Notes under the pieces: generated by a model
What the model saw: only the letters and a program-made list of their open reading frames with translations
Told to the model about the DNA's origin: nothing
The model's database searches: none
In this document: piece after piece, positions 1 to 7,677 of the stretch
Layout: every line of letters starts with the position of its first letter
Position numbering within the stretch: position 1 is the first letter of the stretch
From: Euglena gracilis
Taxonomy: Eukaryota; Euglenida; Euglenophyceae; Euglenales
DNA: 64,000 bases
NCBI GenBank assembly: GCA_039621445.1
Contig: CP154955.1
Coordinates: forward strand, 8,606,241 to 8,670,240
Direction: 5' to 3'
Program-made: the position numbers and the translations under genes

Positions 1-944
1 CAAGCGGGACCTCCTAACCCAACCGAAAAAAAAATGCCCAGTAAATGGGACATGCCGAGGACGGCAGTTGGCAAGAAGACGGAATAACACCGACTATCAG
101 GGCCGTGACCCAAAAACGTTCGGTAAAAAAACACCCCCAAGAGCCCAACCCACACGGCAAACTAGCCAACCCAGATGGGGGTTTGATGATTAAATATGGG
201 CTCCCCAAGAGTTTGGCCCGGAAAGGGGCCACATTTCACAGCCCCGGCCATTTAGGGCAAGGCTATTGAATAGGGCCCTTCTCCAGAATTGGCCACGATG
301 GCGCTGGAAGCGCAGGACTGCTTTCTTCAAAATGTGCGTATGCTTTTCCCTTGATCAGACCCAAGAGAAAGGTGCCCAAATGGCCCCCCACCTGCATTTA
401 TTGCTCAATGTAAAAGGGGGCCCTCGGAGGCCCGCAGTTGGTACGCCAGCCAAAGCCACCATCGCCCAGAAGGTAAATGAGGAAATGAAGTGGGGTAAAC
501 GAGACTCACAAGGTCTTTGTGCTTCGCCCTCGGTGTCCCATCCTCCCTTGTCGGTTTTCCTCGAGGGAGTACGACCCCCCCAGTCGAAAACAAGGCACGG
601 TCTTTTTGCGTCGCCCTGTCCTTCCTGTTCGGTTTGGAGATCCCAAAAGAAATTTCAAACATCATGCGTTTTTTTTGGGATAAGGGGGAGCAAGTCCTGC
701 GAGATGTGGAACAAAAAAAACCAGTCCGCAGAGCACATCGCCCTAACAAAAGACCAAAAGTGAACGACCATTGCCAAATCTTAACCAGCTTGTCCTGTCG
801 ACCTCGCGGTTAGAGACATCCCGCAGGGGGGGGTCGAAGCTGCTTATTTTGCAGTGAATCGAAGTGTGCGAACTTTAGGGAAAGAAGGTGAAAATTTTTG
901 GATGAGTTTTTTCCGCCTCGGTCCACCTTGTACATTTTCCATTC
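1..944. other. left flank of the DIRS element, no gene seen
   Basis: No convincing exon or gene was seen here; the open frames are short and of low complexity. A segment at about 517-577 resembles the outer right end of the adjacent DIRS element (shared words such as tttgtgcttcgc and gggagtac), so part of this flank is probably an older relic of a related element. Confidence 0.5.
517..577 (+). repeat. relic resembling a DIRS right terminal repeat
   Basis: This stretch shares ordered blocks with the element end at 5371-5434: a ctttgtgcttcgc-like start, a cctccct/ccttgtc middle and a cgagggagtac-like end. Identity is clearly below that of the intact terminal repeats. It is in the same orientation as the similar relic at 5465-5530 on the other side of the element. 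Confidence 0.45.
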
Positions 945-1062
945 GACCCCCCTTGCTCCGCACTTTGGCTCGATGGGACCTGTCTTTCCTCGCCGGCTAT
1001 TGTTGTTTGTGTTTTTTGCTCCGCGTCTTCCCCTTACTGCTTTTCGCGCCGGCAGTTGGCTG
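945..1062 (+). repeat. left inverted terminal repeat of the DIRS element
   Basis: Positions 972-1040 pair perfectly with 5301-5369 in inverted orientation. A shorter match (ggcagttggctg, 1051-1062, against 5278-5289) extends the repeat inward with mismatches between. Positions 945-971 are specific to the left end and recur only in the internal complementary region. Confidence 0.88.
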
Positions 1063-1136
1063 TGACGTAGCCCTGCTACAAAGAAAAGTTTCGAACACAA
1101 GTTTTCAAGCAAGCAAAAGCAAAAACAAAGACAAGA

Positions 1137-4100
1137 ATGCAGACAGAGCATCTGGATGTAAACCTCTTACTCGGTGAAGGGCAACCTTTCGAAGAAGGGT
1201 GGAGCAAACTGATGTTCAACCTGGAAGCAGCAAAAGAATTACGAGCACAACCTGCGGACCAGATCGCCCTCTTGCTGCTGGCGGGGGCGCGGTTCACCGG
1301 ACGAGGGTGGAGTACAGGGAAGGCCAGCAGAGCCCTGTACCAGCTTTCGGGGATCCCCCTGGTCCGGGGAAGCTTCCCCCCATACCGGGACATTTGGCTC
1401 ATGGCGTTGGCGTTGATTTGGGGTGTCGATGTCCCCCAACTGGACCTTGAACCTGAGGCAGCCGCGGCGGCCTTTGCCATTGCCTCTCAGGCAGAACAAC
1501 ACGACACCGAAGAACCACAACAGGAGGAAGAAGGTGAAGAGGAAGAGACAAAATTTTCCTGGGATCAACCTGAAGTGACGACACCCAAAGAGTTGACGGA
1601 GCTTTGGTCCAGGGCCCAGCGCAACGAGCACCGCATCGACGTTCGACCACTCTTTGAAGTCCTGGCCCCTCTGGCGGGGATACCAGCGCGGGCGCCAGAG
1701 AATCAATTAATACCAGCCCACAGGAAGAAGCAGGACCAATTCTTGCGTAGCGTCTCGCAGAATGTCTTGCAGGTGGTACGACTGCTGGGGCACAACTGGG
1801 TGCCTCAGACTACGGAAGTGATACCTCGTGGACAAGTCAACTTGCAAATATTCCAATTGTTGGGTGAAGTTTATTACAAGATCCAGAGCGAGAGGAAGGA
1901 GTTGGCCGTGCCAGGAATCACGAGAACTTCGACGAGCCACACCGACTCCCTCTTCACGGAGGACGATGTCCGTCAGCACAGAATGGACAACAACATCAAT
2001 CGCATAAGGGGAGGTACACACAATGGGCCCTCAGGGCCGACATTTCGCTTTCCAACAGGCCAGGCCAACAGACCGTGGAGAGGCAAAGGTGGACTATATG
2101 GAAGCTCCAGTTCAAGTCCCAGATTTGGGTATGGAAAGGGCAGAGGAGTGCCATTTCGCTCAATGCCGTGGAGAGCACCATGGAGAGGTGGAAGAGGCAA
2201 AGGTATCCCCCCCTCCTCTTGGGGTCAAGATGACCGGATCAGGAGCCAAGGAGGCTCAGTTGGCCCAAGATGGGCACAGTCTGGAGGACCCTCTGTTGGG
2301 GTTAGCCCCATTTCAAAGACTCAGAGCATGCATCGGCTGGTGGAAAACCCATGCCCCACCCAGAATCCTGAATCTCATTCTGCAAGGAGTGGAGCCAAAT
2401 TTTCAAGGGGGGGCGTTACACACCTTAAAACAGCAAAAGTCCCCCCAGGAGGAAGCCCAGGCTCTCAGCATCATGGAGGAATACATCAAAGAAAAGGCTG
2501 CAAAGGAAGTTCAACAGCAAGGGACTATGTTTTTGGTACCTTGGTTTGTAATCGAGAAAGCAGAACCTGGGGGGGGGGGAAAAGTGAGACTGATCTCAGA
2601 TTGCAGAAAACTAAACAATTTTCTTCATGCCCCCCACTTCAAATTGGATCACTGGAAGGAAATTTTTCCTCAGCTGGAAAAAGGAATGTGGGCCACAAAA
2701 ATCGACTTGAAAAATGCTTATTTTCATTTGGAACTGTCAGCAGCCATAAAACCATTCATAAGGATGGAAATAGCAGGAAGAATATTTCAGATGGAAGGGG
2801 CCTGTTTTGGTCTAAGCACCCTCCCCTATCTTTGGATGCAGGTAATGCAAGTTTTTCTGAAAAAATGGCGAAAACAGGGAATTTTGGTTTTTGTTTATCT
2901 GGACGACATTCTTCTGGTGGCAAAATCAAAGGCTTTGGCAGAAAACCAAACAAAAGTTCTGTTGCAGGATCTGAAAGACAGTGGTATGACCATCAACTTC
3001 AAAAAGTCACAGACCACCCCAACACAAGCAGTTCAATATCTGGGATTTTCAGTGGATCTAAAAAATGGTTGTTTGCTGGTGCCCTCAGCAAAACTAAAAT
3101 GTATCAGAAAAGAGTTGGGAAAATTTGTCACCCAAGACAACATGTCCTGCAGGAAGGCAGCTGCAATTTTGGGGCAGCTGAGAAGTTTCCTCACAGCCCT
3201 CCCTTGCCTGAGGGCTTTCACAGACAAACTGGTACAATTCACAGACCAGCACACCAGGATGGGTTGGGACCAGAAAATCCCCATTCCCAAAGATGTCAAA
3301 CAGCAGGTTCTAGAAGTAGGAAACTTATTAAGGTCCTGGGAGGGAAGAAAATTTCAAAACAAATGTCCTGTGAGAGAAATTCATTCAGACTCCTCCACTC
3401 AAGGGTGGGGGGCTCTGGACCTGACCACTGGTCAAAAAGTTCAAGAGTTCTGGAGATCAGAAATGGGCCTGCACATAAACATCAAGGAATTAAAAGCAGC
3501 TGTGGCAGCTACAAAAAGTTTAGCAAAGTCAGGGGAAAATGTCCTGCTAACAGTAGACAATCAAGTAGCTTACAGCTACTTAAGAAAAGGGGGGGGAAGG
3601 AAATCCCCCTTCAACACAATTTTGAGACCCTTTTTGCAGTGGTGTCACATAAACCAAGTAAATGTGATTCCAAACTGGGTCAAGTCAGAAGACATGCTAG
3701 CAGATGGCATTTCAAGGTGGGAAAAGGACAGGGGGGACTACACCCTAAAAAAGTCTGTGTTTCTGCACATCTTGAGAATTTTCTCCTCAAACAATTTTTT
3801 CCCCAAAGTGGACATGTTTGCCAGCCCAGGAAACGCACAACTGCCACAGTTTGTCAGCAGATGGCCTCATCACCAGGCCATAGCTGTGAATGCCCTGGAG
3901 TGCCCACTGGAAAAATTTGGGGAGGTTTATGCAAACCCCCCCTGGACATTAATCTTACCATGGTTGGTGAGATTGAGGAACAACCCTCAGCTGACTTGTC
4001 TGATGGTGGTTCCCTTCTGGGTTGGGAGTGTGTGGTGGCCCCTGTTAACAAGAATGATCGTAAGAAAGAGCCCTGTGATTCAGATTCAACCTCAATGGGG

Positions 4101-5627
4101 GTTGTTCCAAAACTGCCTGGGGGAGATCATGCCCCCCACCAGATGGCCCCTCCTCTGTGTGCTGTTATCAGGGAGGGTTTACAAAGAAAACAAGTTCCAC
4201 CTGAAAATATCACATTGTATTTGAACAGTCTGAAAAGTTTGAACAGGTATGAAAAAGGATTTCAGGCTCTGTGGAGTTTGTGTGTGCAGGGAGGGGTGCA
4301 AGCCCTTTTGATGACAGTGGATGAGACAGCCAGCTGGATTTTGAAACTGGCCCAGGACTCCCCTCATCAAGCAAGAAATGCTTACAGTGCTGTGTTGTTG
4401 ATTCCTGGGTGGGAGGCTGTGAGGTTTTCCCCTCTCATCAAAAAAGCAAAACTTCTGTGGGCTTCTGCAGGGGAAAAATATTCCACATTCTGGGATGCTA
4501 AGGATGTCATTCAGAAACTCCTTGCAACCCCCCTCAACTGGGATAGTATCCAGGAGATTCGTGACAGAACCATTCTGTCCCTGCGCCTGTTTCACTTATG
4601 CAGGTCAATAGATTTGCAAAGACTACAAAGATCAAAGTCAATTATGGGAAACAATTTCTTCATCAAGCTGAGGCGTAAAGGCCAGCTGAGAGCCAGATTC
4701 GAACAGCTCATGACATTGCCAAAATCTCTGCAGACTGTATGTCCCACTGCTTTATTGTGCAGGTTGGTGTCTTTGACTGCCTCCCAGGGTGTGCAGGGGG
4801 GGGCCATGTTTTTATCATTAAATCCCCCATATGCACCACTGACTTCAAACAGTTTGGGTAGGATCACAAAGAATCTGCTGACCCAGTTGGGGGTACCCAC
4901 ATCATTTTTTGGGGCTCACAGCACCAGGGGGGCAGCAGTAAAAATGTACAAGTCTTTGGGTTTATCGTCAGAAATGGTGTGTGAGTTAGGGGGCTGGAAA
5001 AATACAGAGGCTTTTGCCAAACATTACCTCAGATTGGGTGCAGCAAAGGCTGCTGGAGATTCGTTGGCAAAACAGTTGGTTGGAAAAAGCTTTGGGGTGC
5101 ACAGAGTCCCATCGAGCCAAAGTGCGGAGCAAGGGGGGTCCAGTAGTCCCGGGGAAACCCATGACCAGGGACGGAGGGACCTCACTTGCGAAGCACAAAG
5201 GCAAGATGGGCCCACCCCCCCCTCCCCAAAAAAGGTCCACCCAGGGGGGGGTCCACCAGGTTCCGGTTTACCGATCCAGCCAACTGCCGACGACGACCAA
5301 GCAGTAAGGGGAAGACGCGGAGCAAAAAACACAAACAACAATAGCCGGCGAGGAAAGACAGGTCCCATCTTGCCTTTGTGCTTCGCAAGTGAGGTCCCTC
5401 CGTCCCTGGTCATGGGTTTCCCCGGGACTACTGGTGTGGATATAGCCAAAACCGATATCCACGGCCTGCCCCCCTCTTGTGCTCCGCCCTCATGGTCACT
5501 TCCTCCCTGGTCAGACTTCCCGGGAGTACTCGAAGAAAGGCACAAATCGTGTTGCCGACGAAAGCAAGGAACACTGCAGTTGCGTGGAGAGCATCGAGGC
5601 CTTGGGCCTTTGGAACACAGGATATGA
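1137..5627 (+). CDS. gag-like plus tyrosine recombinase reading frame of the DIRS element
   Basis: One uninterrupted frame of 1,496 codons from an ATG just inside the left repeat. Residues 1 to about 290 are a gag-like globular and acidic region with a Glu-rich stretch near 122-136. Residues about 290-365 are Arg/Gly-rich, suiting nucleic-acid binding in place of a zinc knuckle. Residues about 365-1000 lie opposite the RT frame and look like a non-homologous shadow. From about residue 1000 the tyrosine recombinase domain follows, with the first catalytic Arg at residue 1150, the H-x-x-R motif at 1261-1264, a GGW motif, and Tyr 1297 as the likely nucleophile. The frame then runs through the internal complementary region and right repeat and stops 193 bp outside the element. 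In known DIRS elements gag and recombinase are usually separate frames, so the two ends may be translated separately; that is inference. Confidence 0.8.
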   Translation: MQTEHLDVNLLLGEGQPFEEGWSKLMFNLEAAKELRAQPADQIALLLLAGARFTGRGWSTGKASRALYQLSGIPLVRGSFPPYRDIWLMALALIWGVDVPQLDLEPEAAAAAFAIASQAEQHDTEEPQQEEEGEEEETKFSWDQPEVTTPKELTELWSRAQRNEHRIDVRPLFEVLAPLAGIPARAPENQLIPAHRKKQDQFLRSVSQNVLQVVRLLGHNWVPQTTEVIPRGQVNLQIFQLLGEVYYKIQSERKELAVPGITRTSTSHTDSLFTEDDVRQHRMDNNINRIRGGTHNGPSGPTFRFPTGQANRPWRGKGGLYGSSSSSPRFGYGKGRGVPFRSMPWRAPWRGGRGKGIPPSSWGQDDRIRSQGGSVGPRWAQSGGPSVGVSPISKTQSMHRLVENPCPTQNPESHSARSGAKFSRGGVTHLKTAKVPPGGSPGSQHHGGIHQRKGCKGSSTARDYVFGTLVCNRESRTWGGGKSETDLRLQKTKQFSSCPPLQIGSLEGNFSSAGKRNVGHKNRLEKCLFSFGTVSSHKTIHKDGNSRKNISDGRGLFWSKHPPLSLDAGNASFSEKMAKTGNFGFCLSGRHSSGGKIKGFGRKPNKSSVAGSERQWYDHQLQKVTDHPNTSSSISGIFSGSKKWLFAGALSKTKMYQKRVGKICHPRQHVLQEGSCNFGAAEKFPHSPPLPEGFHRQTGTIHRPAHQDGLGPENPHSQRCQTAGSRSRKLIKVLGGKKISKQMSCERNSFRLLHSRVGGSGPDHWSKSSRVLEIRNGPAHKHQGIKSSCGSYKKFSKVRGKCPANSRQSSSLQLLKKRGGKEIPLQHNFETLFAVVSHKPSKCDSKLGQVRRHASRWHFKVGKGQGGLHPKKVCVSAHLENFLLKQFFPQSGHVCQPRKRTTATVCQQMASSPGHSCECPGVPTGKIWGGLCKPPLDINLTMVGEIEEQPSADLSDGGSLLGWECVVAPVNKNDRKKEPCDSDSTSMGVVPKLPGGDHAPHQMAPPLCAVIREGLQRKQVPPENITLYLNSLKSLNRYEKGFQALWSLCVQGGVQALLMTVDETASWILKLAQDSPHQARNAYSAVLLIPGWEAVRFSPLIKKAKLLWASAGEKYSTFWDAKDVIQKLLATPLNWDSIQEIRDRTILSLRLFHLCRSIDLQRLQRSKSIMGNNFFIKLRRKGQLRARFEQLMTLPKSLQTVCPTALLCRLVSLTASQGVQGGAMFLSLNPPYAPLTSNSLGRITKNLLTQLGVPTSFFGAHSTRGAAVKMYKSLGLSSEMVCELGGWKNTEAFAKHYLRLGAAKAAGDSLAKQLVGKSFGVHRVPSSQSAEQGGSSSPGETHDQGRRDLTCEAQRQDGPTPPSPKKVHPGGGPPGSGLPIQPTADDDQAVRGRRGAKNTNNNSRRGKTGPILPLCFASEVPPSLVMGFPGTTGVDIAKTDIHGLPPSCAPPSWSLPPWSDFPGVLEERHKSCCRRKQGTLQLRGEHRGLGPLEHRI
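2023..4224 (+). CDS. reverse transcriptase / RNase H frame of the DIRS element
   Basis: A 733-codon frame, offset from and wholly overlapping the 1,496-codon frame. The RT domain occupies about residues 200-400, with an LISDCRKLN block, a TKIDLKNAYFHL block and the catalytic YLDD box at residues 292-295. RNase H follows at about residues 450-570, with a HSDSS...GWGA start, an ELKA block and a late TVDN-type block. After it, from about residue 596, is the DIRS/Ngaro-typical tail beginning VDMFASPGN with a YANPPW block. The ATG at 2023 overlaps the Arg/Gly-rich end of the gag-like region. Expression may need internal initiation or frameshifting; no slippery site was identified. The frame ends just before the recombinase domain of the other frame becomes recognisable. 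Confidence 0.92.
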   Translation: MGPQGRHFAFQQARPTDRGEAKVDYMEAPVQVPDLGMERAEECHFAQCRGEHHGEVEEAKVSPPPLGVKMTGSGAKEAQLAQDGHSLEDPLLGLAPFQRLRACIGWWKTHAPPRILNLILQGVEPNFQGGALHTLKQQKSPQEEAQALSIMEEYIKEKAAKEVQQQGTMFLVPWFVIEKAEPGGGGKVRLISDCRKLNNFLHAPHFKLDHWKEIFPQLEKGMWATKIDLKNAYFHLELSAAIKPFIRMEIAGRIFQMEGACFGLSTLPYLWMQVMQVFLKKWRKQGILVFVYLDDILLVAKSKALAENQTKVLLQDLKDSGMTINFKKSQTTPTQAVQYLGFSVDLKNGCLLVPSAKLKCIRKELGKFVTQDNMSCRKAAAILGQLRSFLTALPCLRAFTDKLVQFTDQHTRMGWDQKIPIPKDVKQQVLEVGNLLRSWEGRKFQNKCPVREIHSDSSTQGWGALDLTTGQKVQEFWRSEMGLHINIKELKAAVAATKSLAKSGENVLLTVDNQVAYSYLRKGGGRKSPFNTILRPFLQWCHINQVNVIPNWVKSEDMLADGISRWEKDRGDYTLKKSVFLHILRIFSSNNFFPKVDMFASPGNAQLPQFVSRWPHHQAIAVNALECPLEKFGEVYANPPWTLILPWLVRLRNNPQLTCLMVVPFWVGSVWWPLLTRMIVRKSPVIQIQPQWGLFQNCLGEIMPPTRWPLLCVLLSGRVYKENKFHLKISHCI
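5106..5210 (+). repeat. internal complementary region (ICR) of the DIRS element
   Basis: The first 35 bp reverse-complement the left terminus (979 to 945) and the remaining 71 bp reverse-complement the right terminus (5434 to 5364), both without mismatch by eye. This is the template by which DIRS elements are thought to complete their ends and form a circle. The recombinase frame is still open across it. Confidence 0.9.
5278..5434 (+). repeat. right inverted terminal repeat of the DIRS element
   Basis: 5301-5369 mirrors 972-1040 exactly, and 5370-5434 is a right-end extension found again only in the internal complementary region. The asymmetry, with the right repeat longer than the left, is as in known DIRS elements. 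Confidence 0.88.
5465..5530 (+). repeat. second diverged right-end-like relic
   Basis: A diverged version of 5371-5434, sharing a ttgtgctccgccct-like block, tccctggtca, and a ttcccgggagtact-like end. It lies 30 bp beyond the intact element in the same orientation. Confidence 0.5.
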
Positions 5628-5896
5628 ACACACATGTCGAAATCGAGCTGATCCTTTTCTCTGGCGCGAGAAATGGGACAGATGGCCATTTTTCTCTGGG
5701 AGCCATGCAGCTGCTCAGCATCGGAAGAAATGTTCCAGCAACACGGATAAAAAGAAAGCATCCAGAGTCCCAACCCATTCAATTTTTGTTCGACGGTTTC
5801 AAACCGCTTCCTTTGAGCCAGGACTTTTGGTCTTGCGCAGACATTCTGGGGCATGAGAAATGAGAAACAACCCTTTGGGTAATAGTTCTTCCTGGT

Positions 5897-6129
5897 CAGG
5901 GTATTAAGCGAGAGTTGGCTTTGCGGGGAGTCAGACCCCCCTTCAGACGGAGACCCCGCATGGGAACCAAAAAAAAACCGGGCGCCAAAGAAGATGTATT
6001 TTTTGGGGTATGTGTTTGAAAAAAGTGTGTGAAAACGCAATTTTTGGTTATAGGTCAAAATTTTTTTGGCACGGGGGTCACCCCCCTCCATGGAGGGAAA
6101 TACAGACCCCACGCTCATTTAATGCCCTG
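5897..6129. mobile_element. MITE-like element, family 1, diverged copy
   Basis: It starts cagggtattaagcgag and ends with a diverged inverted version (cgctcatttaatgccctg). The same ends, in perfect form, bound the copy at 56047-56401. It has no coding capacity and an A/T-rich middle. No target duplication was recognised. Confidence 0.5.
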
Positions 6130-7430
6130 ACCTTGGACGAACTTCCTTGTTCCAGAAACCTGGCACGCCATTTTAATGGTAAAAGCCCTTTGCTATAATG
6201 AAAATAGCGCTCAAATAACCTCTGAACCTGGAAGGGGGGGAAGGCAAGGCACCCCGCCAGGTTGTTGGGGGGGGGATATGCTCTGGTCGGTCTGAGCAGC
6301 GCAGACAACGAGTTTCGGAGAAGTTCTGGTACACATCCAACCGGGCCGGTGAGGAAGGTGATTGGAGGAGGCCGACTGGGGGGGGGGGGGGGGCTTTGAC
6401 ACAAAAGAACCCCTGGGGGATGAAACACCACCGGACTCTGTTTTTGGCGTTGCATCTGTTGCCAAAGACCAAACAGTCTCCTCCCGCCACTGTGACCTTC
6501 TCCGGAAGGGCGATGGGATATTAACTTTATTCAAGCTGAATCAACCCCCCCCCACCCAATGTACAAGTACTGTCAAAAATTACTCGTTAGATTTTTTTTT
6601 TTAGCTAGGCACCTTCCATTTCACATTGAACTCGCATCTTTACAAAGTGAAAAAATGATACCATTGTCTGTAGCAAATGACCACCCAAAAAATTAAAGCT
6701 GCTGGGTCAAACTCCTGAGCTTACGTTTCGGGTCCGTTGAAAGTCTGAAAGTCTCAACAAGGTCCCATTTGGGGGTTATTTTTGGATTGTTGCTGTCAAT
6801 TTCGGCCGGAAAATGTTCCAAGAATTGCATCGTTTTTGTCAATGAGCAAAAAATGTCTCAAAAAATGCGAATTATACCACATAGAAAATGATGGCGACGA
6901 CGACGACGACGACGACGATGACGACCACGACGACAACGACCACGACGACGAAGACAACAACGACAATGACAACGACGACGACGACGACTATTTGGGGAAA
7001 ACCAAAAATTTCAAAAAAAAACATCATCCATTTTTTCATATTCTAGAGCTTTTCACAGTCTTAGGGGGGGGTATTATTTTTATCTTTGGGGGTTTTCCCC
7101 AAAACAGGAGGGGGGTGTTATTTTTACGGGTCTAGTTTTTTTGGATTTTGCTGAAAATTGGCGGGGGGGGGTCTTTTGTCTCCCCAGGCATCAACATTTC
7201 TTCTGTTTGTCAGGTTTGCGCCGAAAAATCCATAACCAGCAGATTTGATGCAATGACCAATCTATCTTCTCCCGTGGGGGGAAAAAAGCAAAACGACCAC
7301 GCTTTGGGAGGGAAAAAATGCCCTGATCAAATGGATTCAACAACGAAATCAGAAACACTCACCACCTCCAACCATCGATCATTGTTTGCAATTGGGGGTC
7401 AAGCAGAAGAGGTGTTTAATATCAAATGGC
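6130..7430. other. intergenic DNA with simple repeats
   Basis: No exon was recognised. The stretch has long G runs (for example 6379-6393), a GAC-rich microsatellite, and G-run/ATTATTTTT units around 7060-7180 that resemble the C-run/TATA elements elsewhere in the window. Confidence 0.5.
6893..6988 (+). repeat. imperfect (GAC)n microsatellite
   Basis: About 32 GAC-type triplets with AAC, CAC and GAT variants. Confidence 0.9.
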
Positions 7431-7677
7431 CTAAATTGTTCCAGAAGGGAGTGATGAAAACGCATTCAAGACAAAACCCGGGCTCTCCAAATTTGGATTG
7501 ACTGACTGCACTTCCAGTGGAAGGCGGGTCCGTTGCGCGAGGGTTGCGGGGTTGACATTGACGTTGCAGGTTGACATGGACGTTGCGATTATGACTGTTT
7601 CTTCTGTTGCACCTTCGTCTGCAGGAGGCACTCCGAAGGACAGGCACCCTCCGTCAGGATCACTTTGATCCATCGGT
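7431..7677 (-). CDS. membrane protein gene, last exon
   Basis: The acceptor ctgtttttggcag precedes 7677. The exon is one base plus 82 codons ending in stop. It encodes a polar, Thr/Asp-rich tail (GVPPADEGATEETVII) with no helix, presumably cytosolic. Phase fits the preceding exon. Confidence 0.5.

Larger units (their letters stand above)
945..5434 (+). mobile_element. DIRS-type tyrosine-recombinase retrotransposon, apparently intact
   Basis: This 4,490-bp element has the hallmark DIRS architecture. Positions 972-1040 are a perfect inverted match to 5301-5369 (terminal repeats). Within 5106-5210 is an internal complementary region: 5106-5140 is the exact reverse complement of the left end (945-979), and 5140-5210 the exact reverse complement of the right end (5364-5434). 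The meeting point at 5140 defines both termini. Coding content is a gag-like region, an RT/RNase H frame and a tyrosine recombinase, with no integrase or protease seen. DIRS elements integrate through a circular intermediate by their recombinase and leave no target-site duplication, and none is seen. Matching repeats and open frames suggest a recent insertion. Confidence 0.92.

Noticed and set aside
5024-6118. 364-codon minus frame over the DIRS right end
   Set aside because: Antisense shadow of the recombinase end and terminal repeat; no domain recognised.
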